Shown in pieces: positions 48,213 to 56,273 of a DNA stretch of 64,000 bases. The DNA is from Stenotrophomonas sp046736075 (GTDB lineage: Bacteria > Pseudomonadota > Gammaproteobacteria > Xanthomonadales > Xanthomonadaceae): positions 1,860,001 through 1,924,000 of the forward strand of contig NZ_CP177163.1 of NCBI RefSeq assembly GCF_046736075.1, in the 5' to 3' direction. The translations under genes were made by a program, and so were the position numbers. Below the pieces are notes generated by a model that was given only the letters and a program-made list of their open reading frames with translations, had not been told where the DNA came from and ran no database searches. How positions within the stretch are numbered: position 1 is the stretch's first letter; every line of letters starts with the position of its first letter.

Positions 48213-48605
48213 TCAGCGCTTGGAGAACTGGGTGGCGCGACGTGCCTTGTGCAGGCCGACCTTCTTACGCTCGACTTCACGGGCGTCACGGGTCATGAAG
48301 CCAGCCTTGCGCAGCTCGGACTTCAGGGTTTCGTCGTACTCGACCAGCGCACGGGCGATGCCCAGACGGATCGCACCGGCCTGGCCGGTGGTGCCGCCGC
48401 CAGCGGCGGTGACCATGATGTCGAAGCTTTCGGTGTTCTTGGTCAGTTCCAGCGGCTGACGCACGATCATGCGTGCAGTCTCACGGCCAAAGAACTCGTC
48501 CAGCGGACGGCCATTGACGGTGATGTTGCCGGCGCCCTTGCGCAGGAACACGCGGGCGGTGGAGGACTTGCGGCGGCCGGTGCCGTAGTTTTGCGTGATA
48601 GCCAT
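48213..48605 (-). CDS. rpsI: 30S ribosomal protein S9
   Basis: The 130-residue protein begins MAITQNYGTGRRKSSTARVFL and ends in KKVGLHKARRATQFSKR, the S9 tail that contacts the P-site tRNA. It follows rplM by two bases in the usual rplM-rpsI operon and ends at a terminator. Confidence 0.98.
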   Translation of the reverse strand: MAITQNYGTGRRKSSTARVFLRKGAGNITVNGRPLDEFFGRETARMIVRQPLELTKNTESFDIMVTAAGGGTTGQAGAIRLGIARALVEYDETLKSELRKAGFMTRDAREVERKKVGLHKARRATQFSKR

Positions 48606-48607
48606 GA

Positions 48608-49036
48608 TTAGATATCCAGAACCTGAGGCTGCTGAGCGGCGTGCGGGTGCTCGGAACCCGAGTACACCTTGAGCTTGCGGTACATGGCGCGGCCCAGCGG
48701 GCCCTTCGGCAGCATGCCCTTGACGGCGGTCTCGATGACGCGCTCCGGGTGGCGCTCCAGCGCCTGGGCCAGAGTTTCGGTCTTCAGGTTGCCGATGTAG
48801 CCAGTGAAGCGGTGGTACAGCTTGTCCTGCAGCTTGTTGCCGGTGACGGCAATCTTTTCTGCATTGATGACAACCAGGTAATCACCGGTATCAACGTGGG
48901 GGGTGTAGACCGGCTTGTGCTTGCCGCGCAGACGGCGGGCCAGCTCGGTGGACAGACGGCCCAGCGTCTTGCCGGAAGCGTCGACGAGATACCAGTCGCG
49001 CTGGACGGTCTCGGACTTTGCAGTGAAAGTGCTCAT
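48608..49036 (-). CDS. rplM: 50S ribosomal protein L13
   Basis: The 142-residue protein (MSTFTAKSETVQRDWYLVDA) matches L13 in full length. The start at 49036 is the family start; a longer in-frame extension covers the leader and promoter and is rejected. The promoter lies about 75 bp upstream, leaving a leader long enough for the autogenous L13 control known in E. coli, though I cannot identify a matching structure. Confidence 0.98.
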   Translation of the reverse strand: MSTFTAKSETVQRDWYLVDASGKTLGRLSTELARRLRGKHKPVYTPHVDTGDYLVVINAEKIAVTGNKLQDKLYHRFTGYIGNLKTETLAQALERHPERVIETAVKGMLPKGPLGRAMYRKLKVYSGSEHPHAAQQPQVLDI

Positions 49037-49111
49037 GAAAGAACTCAAGTAGGTCGGGCTCATTGCGGCGCTGAACGGCCGGAACTCTGCCACGCGTTGT
49101 GAAGAGGCGGG

Positions 49112-49140
49112 ATTGTACTGGCCCTTCCTGCCACATGCAA
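49112..49140 (-). promoter_or_regulatory. rplM-rpsI promoter
   Basis: On the minus strand TTGCAT (49140-49135) and TACAAT (49117-49112) are 17 bp apart, a near-consensus sigma-70 promoter. A start site near 49105 gives a leader of about 70 nt before rplM. Confidence 0.85.
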
Positions 49141-49220
49141 GCCGCCCCGCCCTGCGGCTTGGCACATCGCCCACAGGGGGCGAGAATCAACCACCCCTCG
49201 CCGCGACGCCTTCTCCCCGC

Positions 49221-49865
49221 ATGACCGCGATCCGCCAGACCACCCCGCTCGACCACCTGCTCACCGAAGCCCAGCGTGCGCTGGACACGGTGTTCGGCAA
49301 CCCGCCGGCCAGCCGCCCCTACCCGGCCGCAGCGACCCCGGACGTGCAGATGGACGACCGCGAGCGCCGGCATGCCGCCGGCCTGATGCGGATCAACCAT
49401 GTCGGCGAGGTGTGCGCCCAGGGCCTGTACTTCGGCCAGGCCGCGGTCGCCCGCGAGGCCCAGACCCGCGCCCACCTGCTGGATGCGGCCCAGGAAGAGA
49501 CCGACCATCTGGCCTGGTGCGCGCAGCGCCTGCACGAGCTGGACAGCCGCCCCAGCCTGTTCAACCCGATCTGGTATGCCGGCAGCTACACCATCGGCAC
49601 CCTGGCCGGCCTGCGTGGGGACGGCTGGAACCTGGGCTTCGTGGTCGAGACCGAGCGCCAGGTGGAAGCCCACCTGGACGAACACCTGGACACCCTGCCC
49701 CCGGCGGACCTGCGCAGCCGCGAGATCCTCAAGGTGATGAAAATCGACGAGGCCCGGCACGCCGACCACGCCGAGCATGCCGGCGCCCGCAAGCTGCCGC
49801 CGCCGATCCCGGGCGTGATGGCGCTGGCGTCCAAGGTCATGAAGACCATCGCCTACCGGCTGTAA
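49221..49865 (+). CDS. coq7: demethoxyubiquinone hydroxylase
   Basis: The 214-residue protein is a Coq7-type diiron monooxygenase of ubiquinone synthesis, with ligand motifs RINHVGEVCAQGLYF, QEETDHLAW, ETERQVEAHLDEHL and KIDEARHADHAEHA. It replaces flavin-dependent UbiF in this lineage. The ATG at 49221 is preferred over upstream in-frame starts that run through the rplM promoter. It is a single gene, divergent from rplM, followed at once by a SMAG palindrome. Confidence 0.95.
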   Translation: MTAIRQTTPLDHLLTEAQRALDTVFGNPPASRPYPAAATPDVQMDDRERRHAAGLMRINHVGEVCAQGLYFGQAAVAREAQTRAHLLDAAQEETDHLAWCAQRLHELDSRPSLFNPIWYAGSYTIGTLAGLRGDGWNLGFVVETERQVEAHLDEHLDTLPPADLRSREILKVMKIDEARHADHAEHAGARKLPPPIPGVMALASKVMKTIAYRL

Positions 49866-49866
49866 T

Positions 49867-49893
49867 GCGTATCGACCAACGGTCGATACCTAC
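49867..49893. repeat. SMAG/REP palindrome
   Basis: GCGTATCGACC-AAC-GGTCGATAC-CTAC is a GTAG-ended palindrome read on the minus strand, one base past the coq7 stop and in the gap before the convergent sugE gene. Confidence 0.85.
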
Positions 49894-49936
49894 CAGGGAT
49901 CCGCCACGGTAGCGCCCTGCCGCCGGCAGGGCGACC

Positions 49937-50254
49937 TCAGCCTGAAACGAGCTTCAGGCCGACCACGCCGGCCACGATCAGCCCGATGCAGGCCAGGCGC
50001 GGCAGCGACGCGCTGTCGCCGAACAGGAAGATGCCCAGCGTGGCCACGCCGAGCGCGCCGATGCCGGTCCAGATGGCATAACCGGTGCCGACCGGGATGG
50101 TCCGCAGCGCCTGCGTCAGCAGATACAGGCTGATCGCGGCCGAAATGATGGTGGCCACGGTCGGCCAGGGCTTGGTGAAGCCATCGCTGTACTTCAGGCC
50201 CAGGGCGAACCCGATTTCAAACAGGCCGGCCAGCAGCAGATAGATCCAGGGCAT
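49937..50254 (-). CDS. sugE: SMR-family guanidinium/quaternary ammonium exporter
   Basis: The 105-residue protein has four membrane helices with the conserved Glu in the first (LLLAGLFEIGFALGLKYSDGF). The residues around that Glu fit the SugE/Gdx group rather than EmrE. Gdx proteins export guanidinium in exchange for protons. AGGAG precedes the ATG. The leader carries two hairpins with ACGG and ACGA tetraloops and an overlapping terminator, the layout of a guanidine-II riboswitch, which independently supports the guanidinium-export call. Confidence 0.9.
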   Translation of the reverse strand: MPWIYLLLAGLFEIGFALGLKYSDGFTKPWPTVATIISAAISLYLLTQALRTIPVGTGYAIWTGIGALGVATLGIFLFGDSASLPRLACIGLIVAGVVGLKLVSG

Positions 50255-50310
50255 GGGGGGTACTCCTCATCATGAACAGAACAGATACCGGTCGCCCCGC
50301 GAGGCGGCCG

Positions 50311-50348
50311 TAAAAACGCACAACGGCCCGGTGTTTTCACACCGGACC
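50311..50348 (-). terminator. terminator in the sugE leader
   Basis: Minus-strand arms GGTCCGGTGT (50348-50339) and ACACCGGGCC (50334-50325) enclose GAAA, with TTTTT at 50315-50311. It is 57 bp upstream of the sugE start, so it can end speD transcripts and also switch sugE off. Its first three bases are shared with the hairpin carrying the ACGA loop. Confidence 0.85.
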
Positions 50349-50418
50349 GTCGTCGGTTGCATCCGTGGAACACGAATCTGCGCAGATCCGGATGTTCCAC
50401 AGGGCGGGCCGTCCCGCC
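50346..50418 (-). promoter_or_regulatory. putative guanidine-II (mini-ykkC) riboswitch for sugE
   Basis: Two hairpins with ACGR tetraloops closed by G-C are visible on the minus strand: GGCGGG-ACGG-CCCGCC (50418-50403) and ACCG-ACGA-CGGT (50357-50346). These are the defining elements of guanidine-II riboswitches, which control SMR guanidinium exporters. The second hairpin shares 50346-50348 with the terminator's left arm, so ligand binding could block termination (an ON switch). The 45-nt linker is longer than usual and contains its own dyad (50365-50400). The call rests on motif and context; no covariance-model search has been run. Confidence 0.7.
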
Positions 50419-50463
50419 TTGTGCGGCGCGCCGGGGGGATGCCCCGGACGCGATCGCTGGGTG

Positions 50464-51258
50464 TTACTCGGACAGATTGCGGCCGTGGAACAGCTCTTCG
50501 ATCTCGCGCTTGAGCAGCGCTTCGATCTTCATGCGTTCCTTGAACGAGATGTTCTTGGCCTTTTCCTCGAACAGGTACTGGTCCAGGTCGAAGTCCTTCA
50601 GGTGCATCTTCGTGTGGAAGATGTTTTCCTGGTAGACGTTGACGTCGAACATCTCGTAACGCGACTTGATGTTCTTGGCCAGGAAGTTCTGGATCGAGTT
50701 GATCTTGTGATCGATGTAGTGCTTCTTGCCCTTCACGTCACGGGTGAAGCCACGCACGCGGTAGTCCATGATCACGATGTCCGATTCCAGACTCTCGATC
50801 AGGTAGTTCAGCGCCTTCAGCGGCGAAATCACGCCACAGGTAGCCACATCGATATCCGCGCGGAACGTGGCGATGCCCTCCTGCGGATGCGTTTCCGGGT
50901 ACGTATGGACGGTGATGTGGCTCTTGTCCATGTGCGCGACCACGGCGTCGGAGATCAGCTCCTTGCCGGCCAGCTTCTTGTCGATCACCGGTTCTTCGGA
51001 GATCAGGATCGTCACCGACGCGCCCTGCGGATCGTAGTCCTGGCGCGCGACGTTGAGGATGTTGGCGCCGATGATCTCGGCGACATCGGTCAAGATCTGA
51101 GTAAGCCTATCGGCGTTGTACTCTTCATCAATGTATTCGATGTAACGCTGACGCTCTTCTTCGGTGCGCGCGTAACACACGTCATAGATGTTGAAGCTCA
51201 GCGCCTTGGTGAGGTTGTTGAAACCCTGCAACCTCAGGCGAGGCAACGGCTTGACCAC
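50464..51258 (-). CDS. speD: S-adenosylmethionine decarboxylase proenzyme
   Basis: The 264-residue proenzyme resembles E. coli SpeD. The self-cleavage site is DKSHITVHTYPE with Ser113, which becomes the pyruvoyl group. The product, decarboxylated SAM, is the aminopropyl donor for spermidine. No speE lies adjacent. It is divergent from clp, with 170 bp between the starts, a common arrangement in xanthomonads. Its transcript can run into the sugE leader, where the terminator would stop it. Confidence 0.96.
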   Translation of the reverse strand: MVKPLPRLRLQGFNNLTKALSFNIYDVCYARTEEERQRYIEYIDEEYNADRLTQILTDVAEIIGANILNVARQDYDPQGASVTILISEEPVIDKKLAGKELISDAVVAHMDKSHITVHTYPETHPQEGIATFRADIDVATCGVISPLKALNYLIESLESDIVIMDYRVRGFTRDVKGKKHYIDHKINSIQNFLAKNIKSRYEMFDVNVYQENIFHTKMHLKDFDLDQYLFEEKAKNISFKERMKIEALLKREIEELFHGRNLSE

Positions 51259-51357
51259 GGCGGTCGATCCTGTGTGTGGTGGGAAAGGAACAATTATGGG
51301 GCAAAGTGATCGGGGGCGAAACTTGCATTGAAAGGTTTGCCTGTGCTTTGTTTGCCC

Positions 51358-51377
51358 TTAACAATTGTGATCGTTAA
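51358..51377. promoter_or_regulatory. inverted repeat in the speD/clp divergent promoter region
   Basis: TTAAC, ten bases and GTTAA form an interrupted palindrome overlapping TGTGATC, a half-match to the CRP/Clp site TGTGA-N6-TCACA. Position between the two genes fits a regulator-binding site, possibly Clp itself. Confidence 0.4.
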
Positions 51378-51428
51378 GCTGCCGGGACATAGCCGTGAAT
51401 TGTTCATGAGCAAAGGGAGCGCCGTAAC

Positions 51429-52094
51429 GTGTCATCTGTGCGCCTTGCCACAAGTCCATTGGCCCTGGATATCGCCACCATCGACCGCTTTCTGGCCCAC
51501 AGCCATCGCCGTCGCTACCCTGCCCGCACGGACGTCTTCCGGCCGGGGGACCCCGCAGGCACCCTTTACTACGTGATCAGCGGCTCTGTTTCTATAATTG
51601 CTGAAGAAGATGACGACCGTGAGCTGGTCCTCGGCTACTTCGGCTCCGGGGAGTTCGTGGGGGAAATGGGCCTGTTCGTGGAATCGGACCGGCGCGAGGT
51701 CATCCTGCGCACCCGGACCCCGTGCGAACTGGCCGAAATCAGCTACGAGCGGCTGCACCAGCTGTTCCTGGGCCCCCTGTCCACCGATGCCCCACGGCTC
51801 CTGTACGCCATCGGCCAGCAGATCTCCAAGCGCCTGCTCGACACCAGCCGCAAGGCCAGCCGCCTGGCGTTCCTGGATGTCACCGACCGCATCGTGCGCA
51901 CCCTTCACGACCTGTCCCGCGAGCCGGAGGCGATGAGCCATCCGCAGGGCACCCAGCTGCGTGTCTCGCGCCAGGAGCTGGCCCGCCTGGTCGGCTGCTC
52001 GCGTGAAATGGCCGGCCGCGTCCTCAAGAAGCTGCAGAGCGACGGGCTTCTTCACGCCCGGGGCAAGACGGTCGTCCTGTACGGCACCCGGTAG
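51429..52094 (+). CDS. clp: Clp, CRP/FNR-family global regulator
   Basis: The 221-residue protein has a cyclic-nucleotide-binding domain (RTDVFRPGDPAGTLYYVISGSVSI, FGSGEFVGEMGLF), a dimer helix and a winged HTH (VSRQELARLVGCSREMAGRVLKKL). It matches Xanthomonas Clp, which controls virulence, motility and extracellular enzymes and binds c-di-GMP rather than cAMP in that genus. The start is GTG with AAGGGAG ten bases upstream; an ATG at 51406 is out of frame. The N-terminus is a few residues shorter than in Xanthomonas. The TAG stop lies inside a GTAG palindrome. Confidence 0.95.
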   Translation: MSSVRLATSPLALDIATIDRFLAHSHRRRYPARTDVFRPGDPAGTLYYVISGSVSIIAEEDDDRELVLGYFGSGEFVGEMGLFVESDRREVILRTRTPCELAEISYERLHQLFLGPLSTDAPRLLYAIGQQISKRLLDTSRKASRLAFLDVTDRIVRTLHDLSREPEAMSHPQGTQLRVSRQELARLVGCSREMAGRVLKKLQSDGLLHARGKTVVLYGTR

Positions 52095-52113
52095 TCCCGG
52101 CCGCGGCCGGCAC
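52091..52113. repeat. SMAG-like palindrome overlapping the clp stop codon
   Basis: GTAGTCCCGGCCGCGGCCGGCAC begins one base before the clp stop, so its TAG is the stop codon. The stem CCGGCC/GGCCGG is imperfect relative to other copies. Confidence 0.65.
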
Positions 52114-52140
52114 CACCGGCCTCCGCCCTTCAACCCGCCC

Positions 52141-52169
52141 GTAGTGCCGGCCGCTGGCCGGCAACCAGG
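52141..52169. repeat. SMAG/REP palindrome
   Basis: GTAGTGCCGGCC-GCT-GGCCGGCA with ACCAGG after it is an exact inverted copy of the unit at 48079-48107. It lies 27 bp after the preceding SMAG-like copy, between clp and the permease gene, forming a tandem pair. Confidence 0.88.
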
Positions 52170-52224
52170 CAGTGCCGCCAGCCGCCGCCCGGCACCCCCA
52201 GGACGATTCCGCTAGGCTGGCGTC

Positions 52225-52986
52225 ATGGAACCCGGCAGCGAATTCTATTGGTTCATCCTGATCGGCCTGGGCGCGCAACTGGTCGACGGCGCACTGGGCA
52301 TGGCCTTCGGGCTGGTGTCCTCCTCGGTCCTGCTCAGCATGGGCCTGCCACCGGCAGCGGTCAGCGCCAGCATCCATACCGCCGAAGTCTTCACCACCGG
52401 CGCCTCCGGGGTCTCGCACCTGGTCGCCGGCAACGTGGACCGGCGGCTGTTCCTGCGCCTGGCATTGCCGGGGGCGGTAGGCGGCGTGGTCGGTGCCTAT
52501 GTGCTGACCCAGCTGCCCGGTGACGTGATCCGCCCATTCATCTATGCCTACCTGCTGGTATTGGCGATTTTCATCCTGCTGCGCGCGGCCGGGCGGCTGA
52601 TGCCGGCACAGGAGGTCAAGCGCGTGCCGGTGCTGGGGTTCGTGGCCGGCCTGCTGGACGCCAGCGGCGGCGGCGGGTGGGGGCCGGTGGCCACCTCCAC
52701 CCTGCTGGCCCGCGGTGGCCAGGCCCGCACCACGATCGGCACGGTCAACGCGGCCGAGTTCGTGGTCACCCTAGCGGTGTCGATCACCTTCCTGCTCTCG
52801 ATGGGCCTGCAGTACCTGAACATCGTCGCCGGCCTGCTGGTCGGCGGGATGATGGCCGCGCCCGTCGCCGCGCTGCTGGTGAAGAAGGTCAAGGAACGCT
52901 GGGTGCTGGTGGCGGTGGGCGTGCTGGTGCTGGCGATCAGCCTGTTCCAGATCGGCCACGCCGTACACGGCTGGCTGGGGGCGTGA
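52225..52986 (+). CDS. TauE/SafE-family sulfite or anion permease
   Basis: The 253-residue protein has about eight hydrophobic segments and the TauE/SafE pattern (GLGAQLVDGALGMAFGLVSSSVLLSMG and a second repeat half, GLLDASGGGGWGPVATSTLLARG). The family exports or imports sulfite, sulfonates or other small anions. It begins at ATG after the two palindromes. Substrate and direction cannot be read from sequence. Confidence 0.88.
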   Translation: MEPGSEFYWFILIGLGAQLVDGALGMAFGLVSSSVLLSMGLPPAAVSASIHTAEVFTTGASGVSHLVAGNVDRRLFLRLALPGAVGGVVGAYVLTQLPGDVIRPFIYAYLLVLAIFILLRAAGRLMPAQEVKRVPVLGFVAGLLDASGGGGWGPVATSTLLARGGQARTTIGTVNAAEFVVTLAVSITFLLSMGLQYLNIVAGLLVGGMMAAPVAALLVKKVKERWVLVAVGVLVLAISLFQIGHAVHGWLGA

Positions 52987-53034
52987 GCAACCGACGCAGC
53001 GCGGGCAGGTATCGACCGTTGGCCCCGATAGGCC

Positions 53035-53748
53035 TTACCGGTCGCCGCCGCGGTCCACGCAGCCCCAGTTGAGGATCGGCGTGCCGGGCTTGAGCACCTG
53101 GCGGAAATAGGCCACCCGCGACACCTTCGGATTGACCACCACCGGTGCCTTGGCCGCCAGCAGCAGCGGCAGGTCGGCGGTGCTGTCCGAGTAGGCGATG
53201 TCGATGTCGCCATAGCCACGCTCGCGCAGCATGCGCATCTTTTCTTCGTTGTGGCAGTGGCGGGTGGCGCCCACCGCACCCAGGCGCGGCCCGACTTCGC
53301 TGCCGATCACCGGCACGCCCTGGTGGGCGACGAAGGCCAGGATCGCCCGCGCCAGCTCCGGCGGGGCGCCGGTGGCAACCACCACGCGATCGCCATTGGC
53401 ACGGTGCCGGGCGAACACCTCCAGCGCCTGCGGCAGCAGCTTGGCCCGCAGTTCCGGCTCATGCTTGAGCACGTAGGCGTCGATCACGCGGTTGAACTCG
53501 CGTGCGCGATGCAGCCCGAACGTGGCGATCCACACATACACCGAGATGCCGGCGCGCCGGGTCGGCAGCATCGCCACCAGCGGCCCGGCGATCGGCGTGA
53601 CCAGCAGCGCGGCCAGCATCCGCAGCGGGTTGCGCTTGATCAGCGAGGCGAACAGGTGGCTGCCCGAATCGCCGTCGTACAGGGTGTGATCGAAATCGAA
53701 GACCACCAGCGGGGCGTCGTCGCGCGGCGTTGGGTAGATCGCAGTCAT
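53035..53748 (-). CDS. HAD-IB family phosphatase
   Basis: The 237-residue hydrolase has the HAD nucleophile motif DFDHTLYDGD, a helical cap with a membrane-like stretch (LRMLAALLVTPIAGPLVAML), VVATGAP for motif II and SDSTADLPLL for motif IV. HAD-IB members include phosphoserine phosphatase-like enzymes. Its ATG overlaps the trpC stop by four bases, so it is translated with the trp cluster, but no known step of tryptophan synthesis needs it. Confidence 0.85.
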   Translation of the reverse strand: MTAIYPTPRDDAPLVVFDFDHTLYDGDSGSHLFASLIKRNPLRMLAALLVTPIAGPLVAMLPTRRAGISVYVWIATFGLHRAREFNRVIDAYVLKHEPELRAKLLPQALEVFARHRANGDRVVVATGAPPELARAILAFVAHQGVPVIGSEVGPRLGAVGATRHCHNEEKMRMLRERGYGDIDIAYSDSTADLPLLLAAKAPVVVNPKVSRVAYFRQVLKPGTPILNWGCVDRGGDR

Positions 53749-54548
53749 GCGCTGAAGAATAGCTGACGCAGGCCCTCACCGGGCTCTTCGACGCGCATGA
53801 AGGCCTCGCCGACCAGGAAGGCATGGATACCCGCCTCACGCATCACGCGCACGTCGCCCGGCCCGAGGATGCCGCTCTCGGTGACCAGCAGGCGGTCGCG
53901 CGGCACGGCCTGGCGCATGTCCAGGGTGGTCTGCAGCGACACCTCGAAGGTGCGCAGGTTGCGGTTGTTGATGCCCACCAGCGGCACCGGCACCTGGATG
54001 GCGCGCTCCAGTTCGTCGATGTCGTGTACTTCCACCAGCACGTCCATGCCCAGCTGCATGGCCAGGTCGGACAGCTCGGCCAGCTGGCGGTCGTCCAGCG
54101 CGGCCACGATCAGCAGGATGCAGTCGGCACCCAGCACGCGCGCTTCGTACACCTGGTAGGGATCGATCACGAAGTCCTTGCGCAGCACCGGCAGCGTGCA
54201 GGCCTCACGGGCCTGCTGCAGGTAGGCATCGCTGCCCTGGAAGAAGTCCACGTCGGTCAATACCGACAGGCAGCTGGCGCCGCCGAACTCGTAGCTCACC
54301 GCGATATCGGCCGGGTGGAAGTCCGGGCGGATCACGCCCTTCGACGGGCTGGCCTTCTTGACCTCGGCGATCACGGCCGGGTTGCCCGCCGCGATCGAGG
54401 CGCGCAGGGCGTCGGCGAAGCCGCGCACCGGCGGGGCCTGCTCCAGCCGGGCGATCAGCGCCTCCAGCGGCACCTGGGCGCGGCGCGCGGCCACTTCGTC
54501 GGCCTTGCGGGCCAGGATGGTGTCGAGGATGTCGCTCTTGTCGCTCAT
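53745..54548 (-). CDS. trpC: indole-3-glycerol-phosphate synthase
   Basis: The 267-residue (beta-alpha)8 enzyme (start MSDKSDILDTILARKADEV; IAEVKKASPSKGVI and VGINNRNLRTF motifs) closes CdRP to indole-3-glycerol phosphate in tryptophan synthesis. It is monofunctional, without the TrpF domain of the enteric fusion. It lies 74 bp downstream of trpD and overlaps the HAD gene by four bases. Confidence 0.96.
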   Translation of the reverse strand: MSDKSDILDTILARKADEVAARRAQVPLEALIARLEQAPPVRGFADALRASIAAGNPAVIAEVKKASPSKGVIRPDFHPADIAVSYEFGGASCLSVLTDVDFFQGSDAYLQQAREACTLPVLRKDFVIDPYQVYEARVLGADCILLIVAALDDRQLAELSDLAMQLGMDVLVEVHDIDELERAIQVPVPLVGINNRNLRTFEVSLQTTLDMRQAVPRDRLLVTESGILGPGDVRVMREAGIHAFLVGEAFMRVEEPGEGLRQLFFSA

Positions 54549-54622
54549 GTCGGTCGGGGTCCTTCAGGCCGGCCATTATCGGCCAGGCGCGGGCAATGCG
54601 TGAAACAGGGAGCGAAAACGGC

Positions 54623-55660
54623 TCAGCCGCCGGCGCGGATGCGGTGGGTGGCCTCGACGTACTGCTGCATGCGCAGCCGCGCACTGCCGTCGGCAATGAC
54701 CGCCCGCGCGCGCGCCAGGCCATCGGCGATGCTGTCGGCCACGCCGGCCACGTACAGCGCCGCGCCGGCATTGAGCGCCACGATGTCCAGGGCCGGGCCC
54801 GGCTGGTTGTCCAGCACCCCGCGCAGCATCGCGATCGACTCGGCCGGGTCGGCCACCTTCAGGTTGCGGCTGGCCGACATGGCGATGCCGAAGTCTTCGG
54901 GATGGATCTCGTACTCGCGCACCTTGCCATCGCGCAGTTCGCCGACCAGGGTGCCGGCACCGAGCGAGATCTCGTCCATGTTGTCGCGCCCCCACACCAC
55001 CAGCGCCCGCTCCGCGCCCAGCTCGCGCAGGACGCGCGCCTGGATGCCGACCAGATCCGGATGGAACACGCCCATCAGCACATTGGTGGCACCGACCGGG
55101 TTGGTCAGCGGGCCAAGGATGTTGAAGATGGTGCGCACGCCCATTTCGCGGCGCACCGGGGCGACCACCTTCATCGCCGGATGGTGCATCGGCGCGAACA
55201 TGAAGCCGATGCCGGTGTCGCTGATCGCACGGGCCACTTCTTCCGGGCGCAGTTCGATGATCGCGCCCAGCGCCTCGACCGCGTCGGCGCTGCCGGACTT
55301 GGACGACACGCTGCGGTTGCCGTGCTTGGCCACCTTGGCCCCGGCGGCGGCCACCACGAACATCGCGCAGGTGGAAATGTTGAACGTGTGCGAGCCGTCG
55401 CCGCCGGTGCCGACGATGTCGATCAGGTGGGTGCGGTCCTCGACCGGCACCGCCAGGGCCAGCTCGCGCATCACGGTGGCCGCGCCGGCAATTTCACCGA
55501 CGGTTTCCTTCTTGACCCGCAGGCCGGTGAGGATTGCCGCGGTCATCACCGGCGACACCTCACCACGCATCACCTGGCGCATCAGATCGACCATTTCGTC
55601 GAAGAAGATTTCGCGGTGTTCGATGGTGCGCTGCAGGGCTTCCTGGGGGGAGAAGGTCAT
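54623..55660 (-). CDS. trpD: anthranilate phosphoribosyltransferase
   Basis: The 345-residue enzyme begins MTFSPQEALQRTIEHREIF and has the PRPP-binding GTGGDGSHTFNIST, the KHGNRSVSSKSGSADAVEALG motif and FMFAPMHHPAMK. It joins anthranilate to PRPP. The extended upstream frame overlaps trpG and is rejected. It sits between trpG (32 bp) and trpC. Confidence 0.97.
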   Translation of the reverse strand: MTFSPQEALQRTIEHREIFFDEMVDLMRQVMRGEVSPVMTAAILTGLRVKKETVGEIAGAATVMRELALAVPVEDRTHLIDIVGTGGDGSHTFNISTCAMFVVAAAGAKVAKHGNRSVSSKSGSADAVEALGAIIELRPEEVARAISDTGIGFMFAPMHHPAMKVVAPVRREMGVRTIFNILGPLTNPVGATNVLMGVFHPDLVGIQARVLRELGAERALVVWGRDNMDEISLGAGTLVGELRDGKVREYEIHPEDFGIAMSASRNLKVADPAESIAMLRGVLDNQPGPALDIVALNAGAALYVAGVADSIADGLARARAVIADGSARLRMQQYVEATHRIRAGG

Positions 55661-55692
55661 GTGGGGTCCTTTGCGGTACGGGTGCGGCGCGC

Positions 55693-56271
55693 TCAGCGCT
55701 GCAGGAAGTTCTTCAGCAGGGCGTGGCCGTGCTCGGTGAGGATGGACTCGGGGTGGAACTGCACGCCTTCGACCGGGTGCTCGCGATGACGCAGGCCCAT
55801 GATCTCTTCCACCGTGCCATCGTCGTTCTCGGTCCACGCGGTCACTTCCAGGCACGCCGGCAAGGTGGTCTTGTCCACCACCAGCGAGTGGTAGCGCGTG
55901 GCCTGGTAGCGGTCCGGCAGGCCGGCGAACACGCCCTTGCCTTCATGCCGGATCGGCGAGGTCTTGCCGTGCATGATGGTGCCGGCGCGGATCACATCGC
56001 CGCCGTAGACCTGGCCGATGCTCTGGTGGCCCAGGCACACGCCGAGGATCGGCGTGGTCGGGCCGAGCCGGCGGATCAGCTCCAGCGACACGCCCGCTTC
56101 GTTGGGCGTGCACGGGCCGGGCGAGATCACAATGCGCTCGGGGGCGAGCGCGGCGATCTCATCGACGCTCAATGCGTCGTTGCGCACCACCTTGACCTCG
56201 GCGCCCAGCGTCTGCAGGTACTGCACGAGGTTGTAGGTGAAGCTGTCGTAGTTGTCGAGCATCAACAACAT
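55693..56271 (-). CDS. trpG: anthranilate synthase component II (glutamine amidotransferase)
   Basis: The 192-residue class-I amidotransferase has the catalytic Cys79 in GVCLGHQSIG and the VQFHPES motif near the end. It supplies ammonia to TrpE and may also serve 4-amino-4-deoxychorismate synthesis, as PabA-like subunits can. It begins two bases after the stop of the SIMPL-domain gene. Confidence 0.96.
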   Translation of the reverse strand: MLLMLDNYDSFTYNLVQYLQTLGAEVKVVRNDALSVDEIAALAPERIVISPGPCTPNEAGVSLELIRRLGPTTPILGVCLGHQSIGQVYGGDVIRAGTIMHGKTSPIRHEGKGVFAGLPDRYQATRYHSLVVDKTTLPACLEVTAWTENDDGTVEEIMGLRHREHPVEGVQFHPESILTEHGHALLKNFLQR

Positions 56272-56273
56272 GG

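Noticed and set aside
53008..53032. Another SMAG palindrome after the TauE/SafE gene
   Set aside because: Only the left arm (GGTATCGACC-GTT-GG) is intact and the right arm is degenerate, so it is not listed as a repeat feature.
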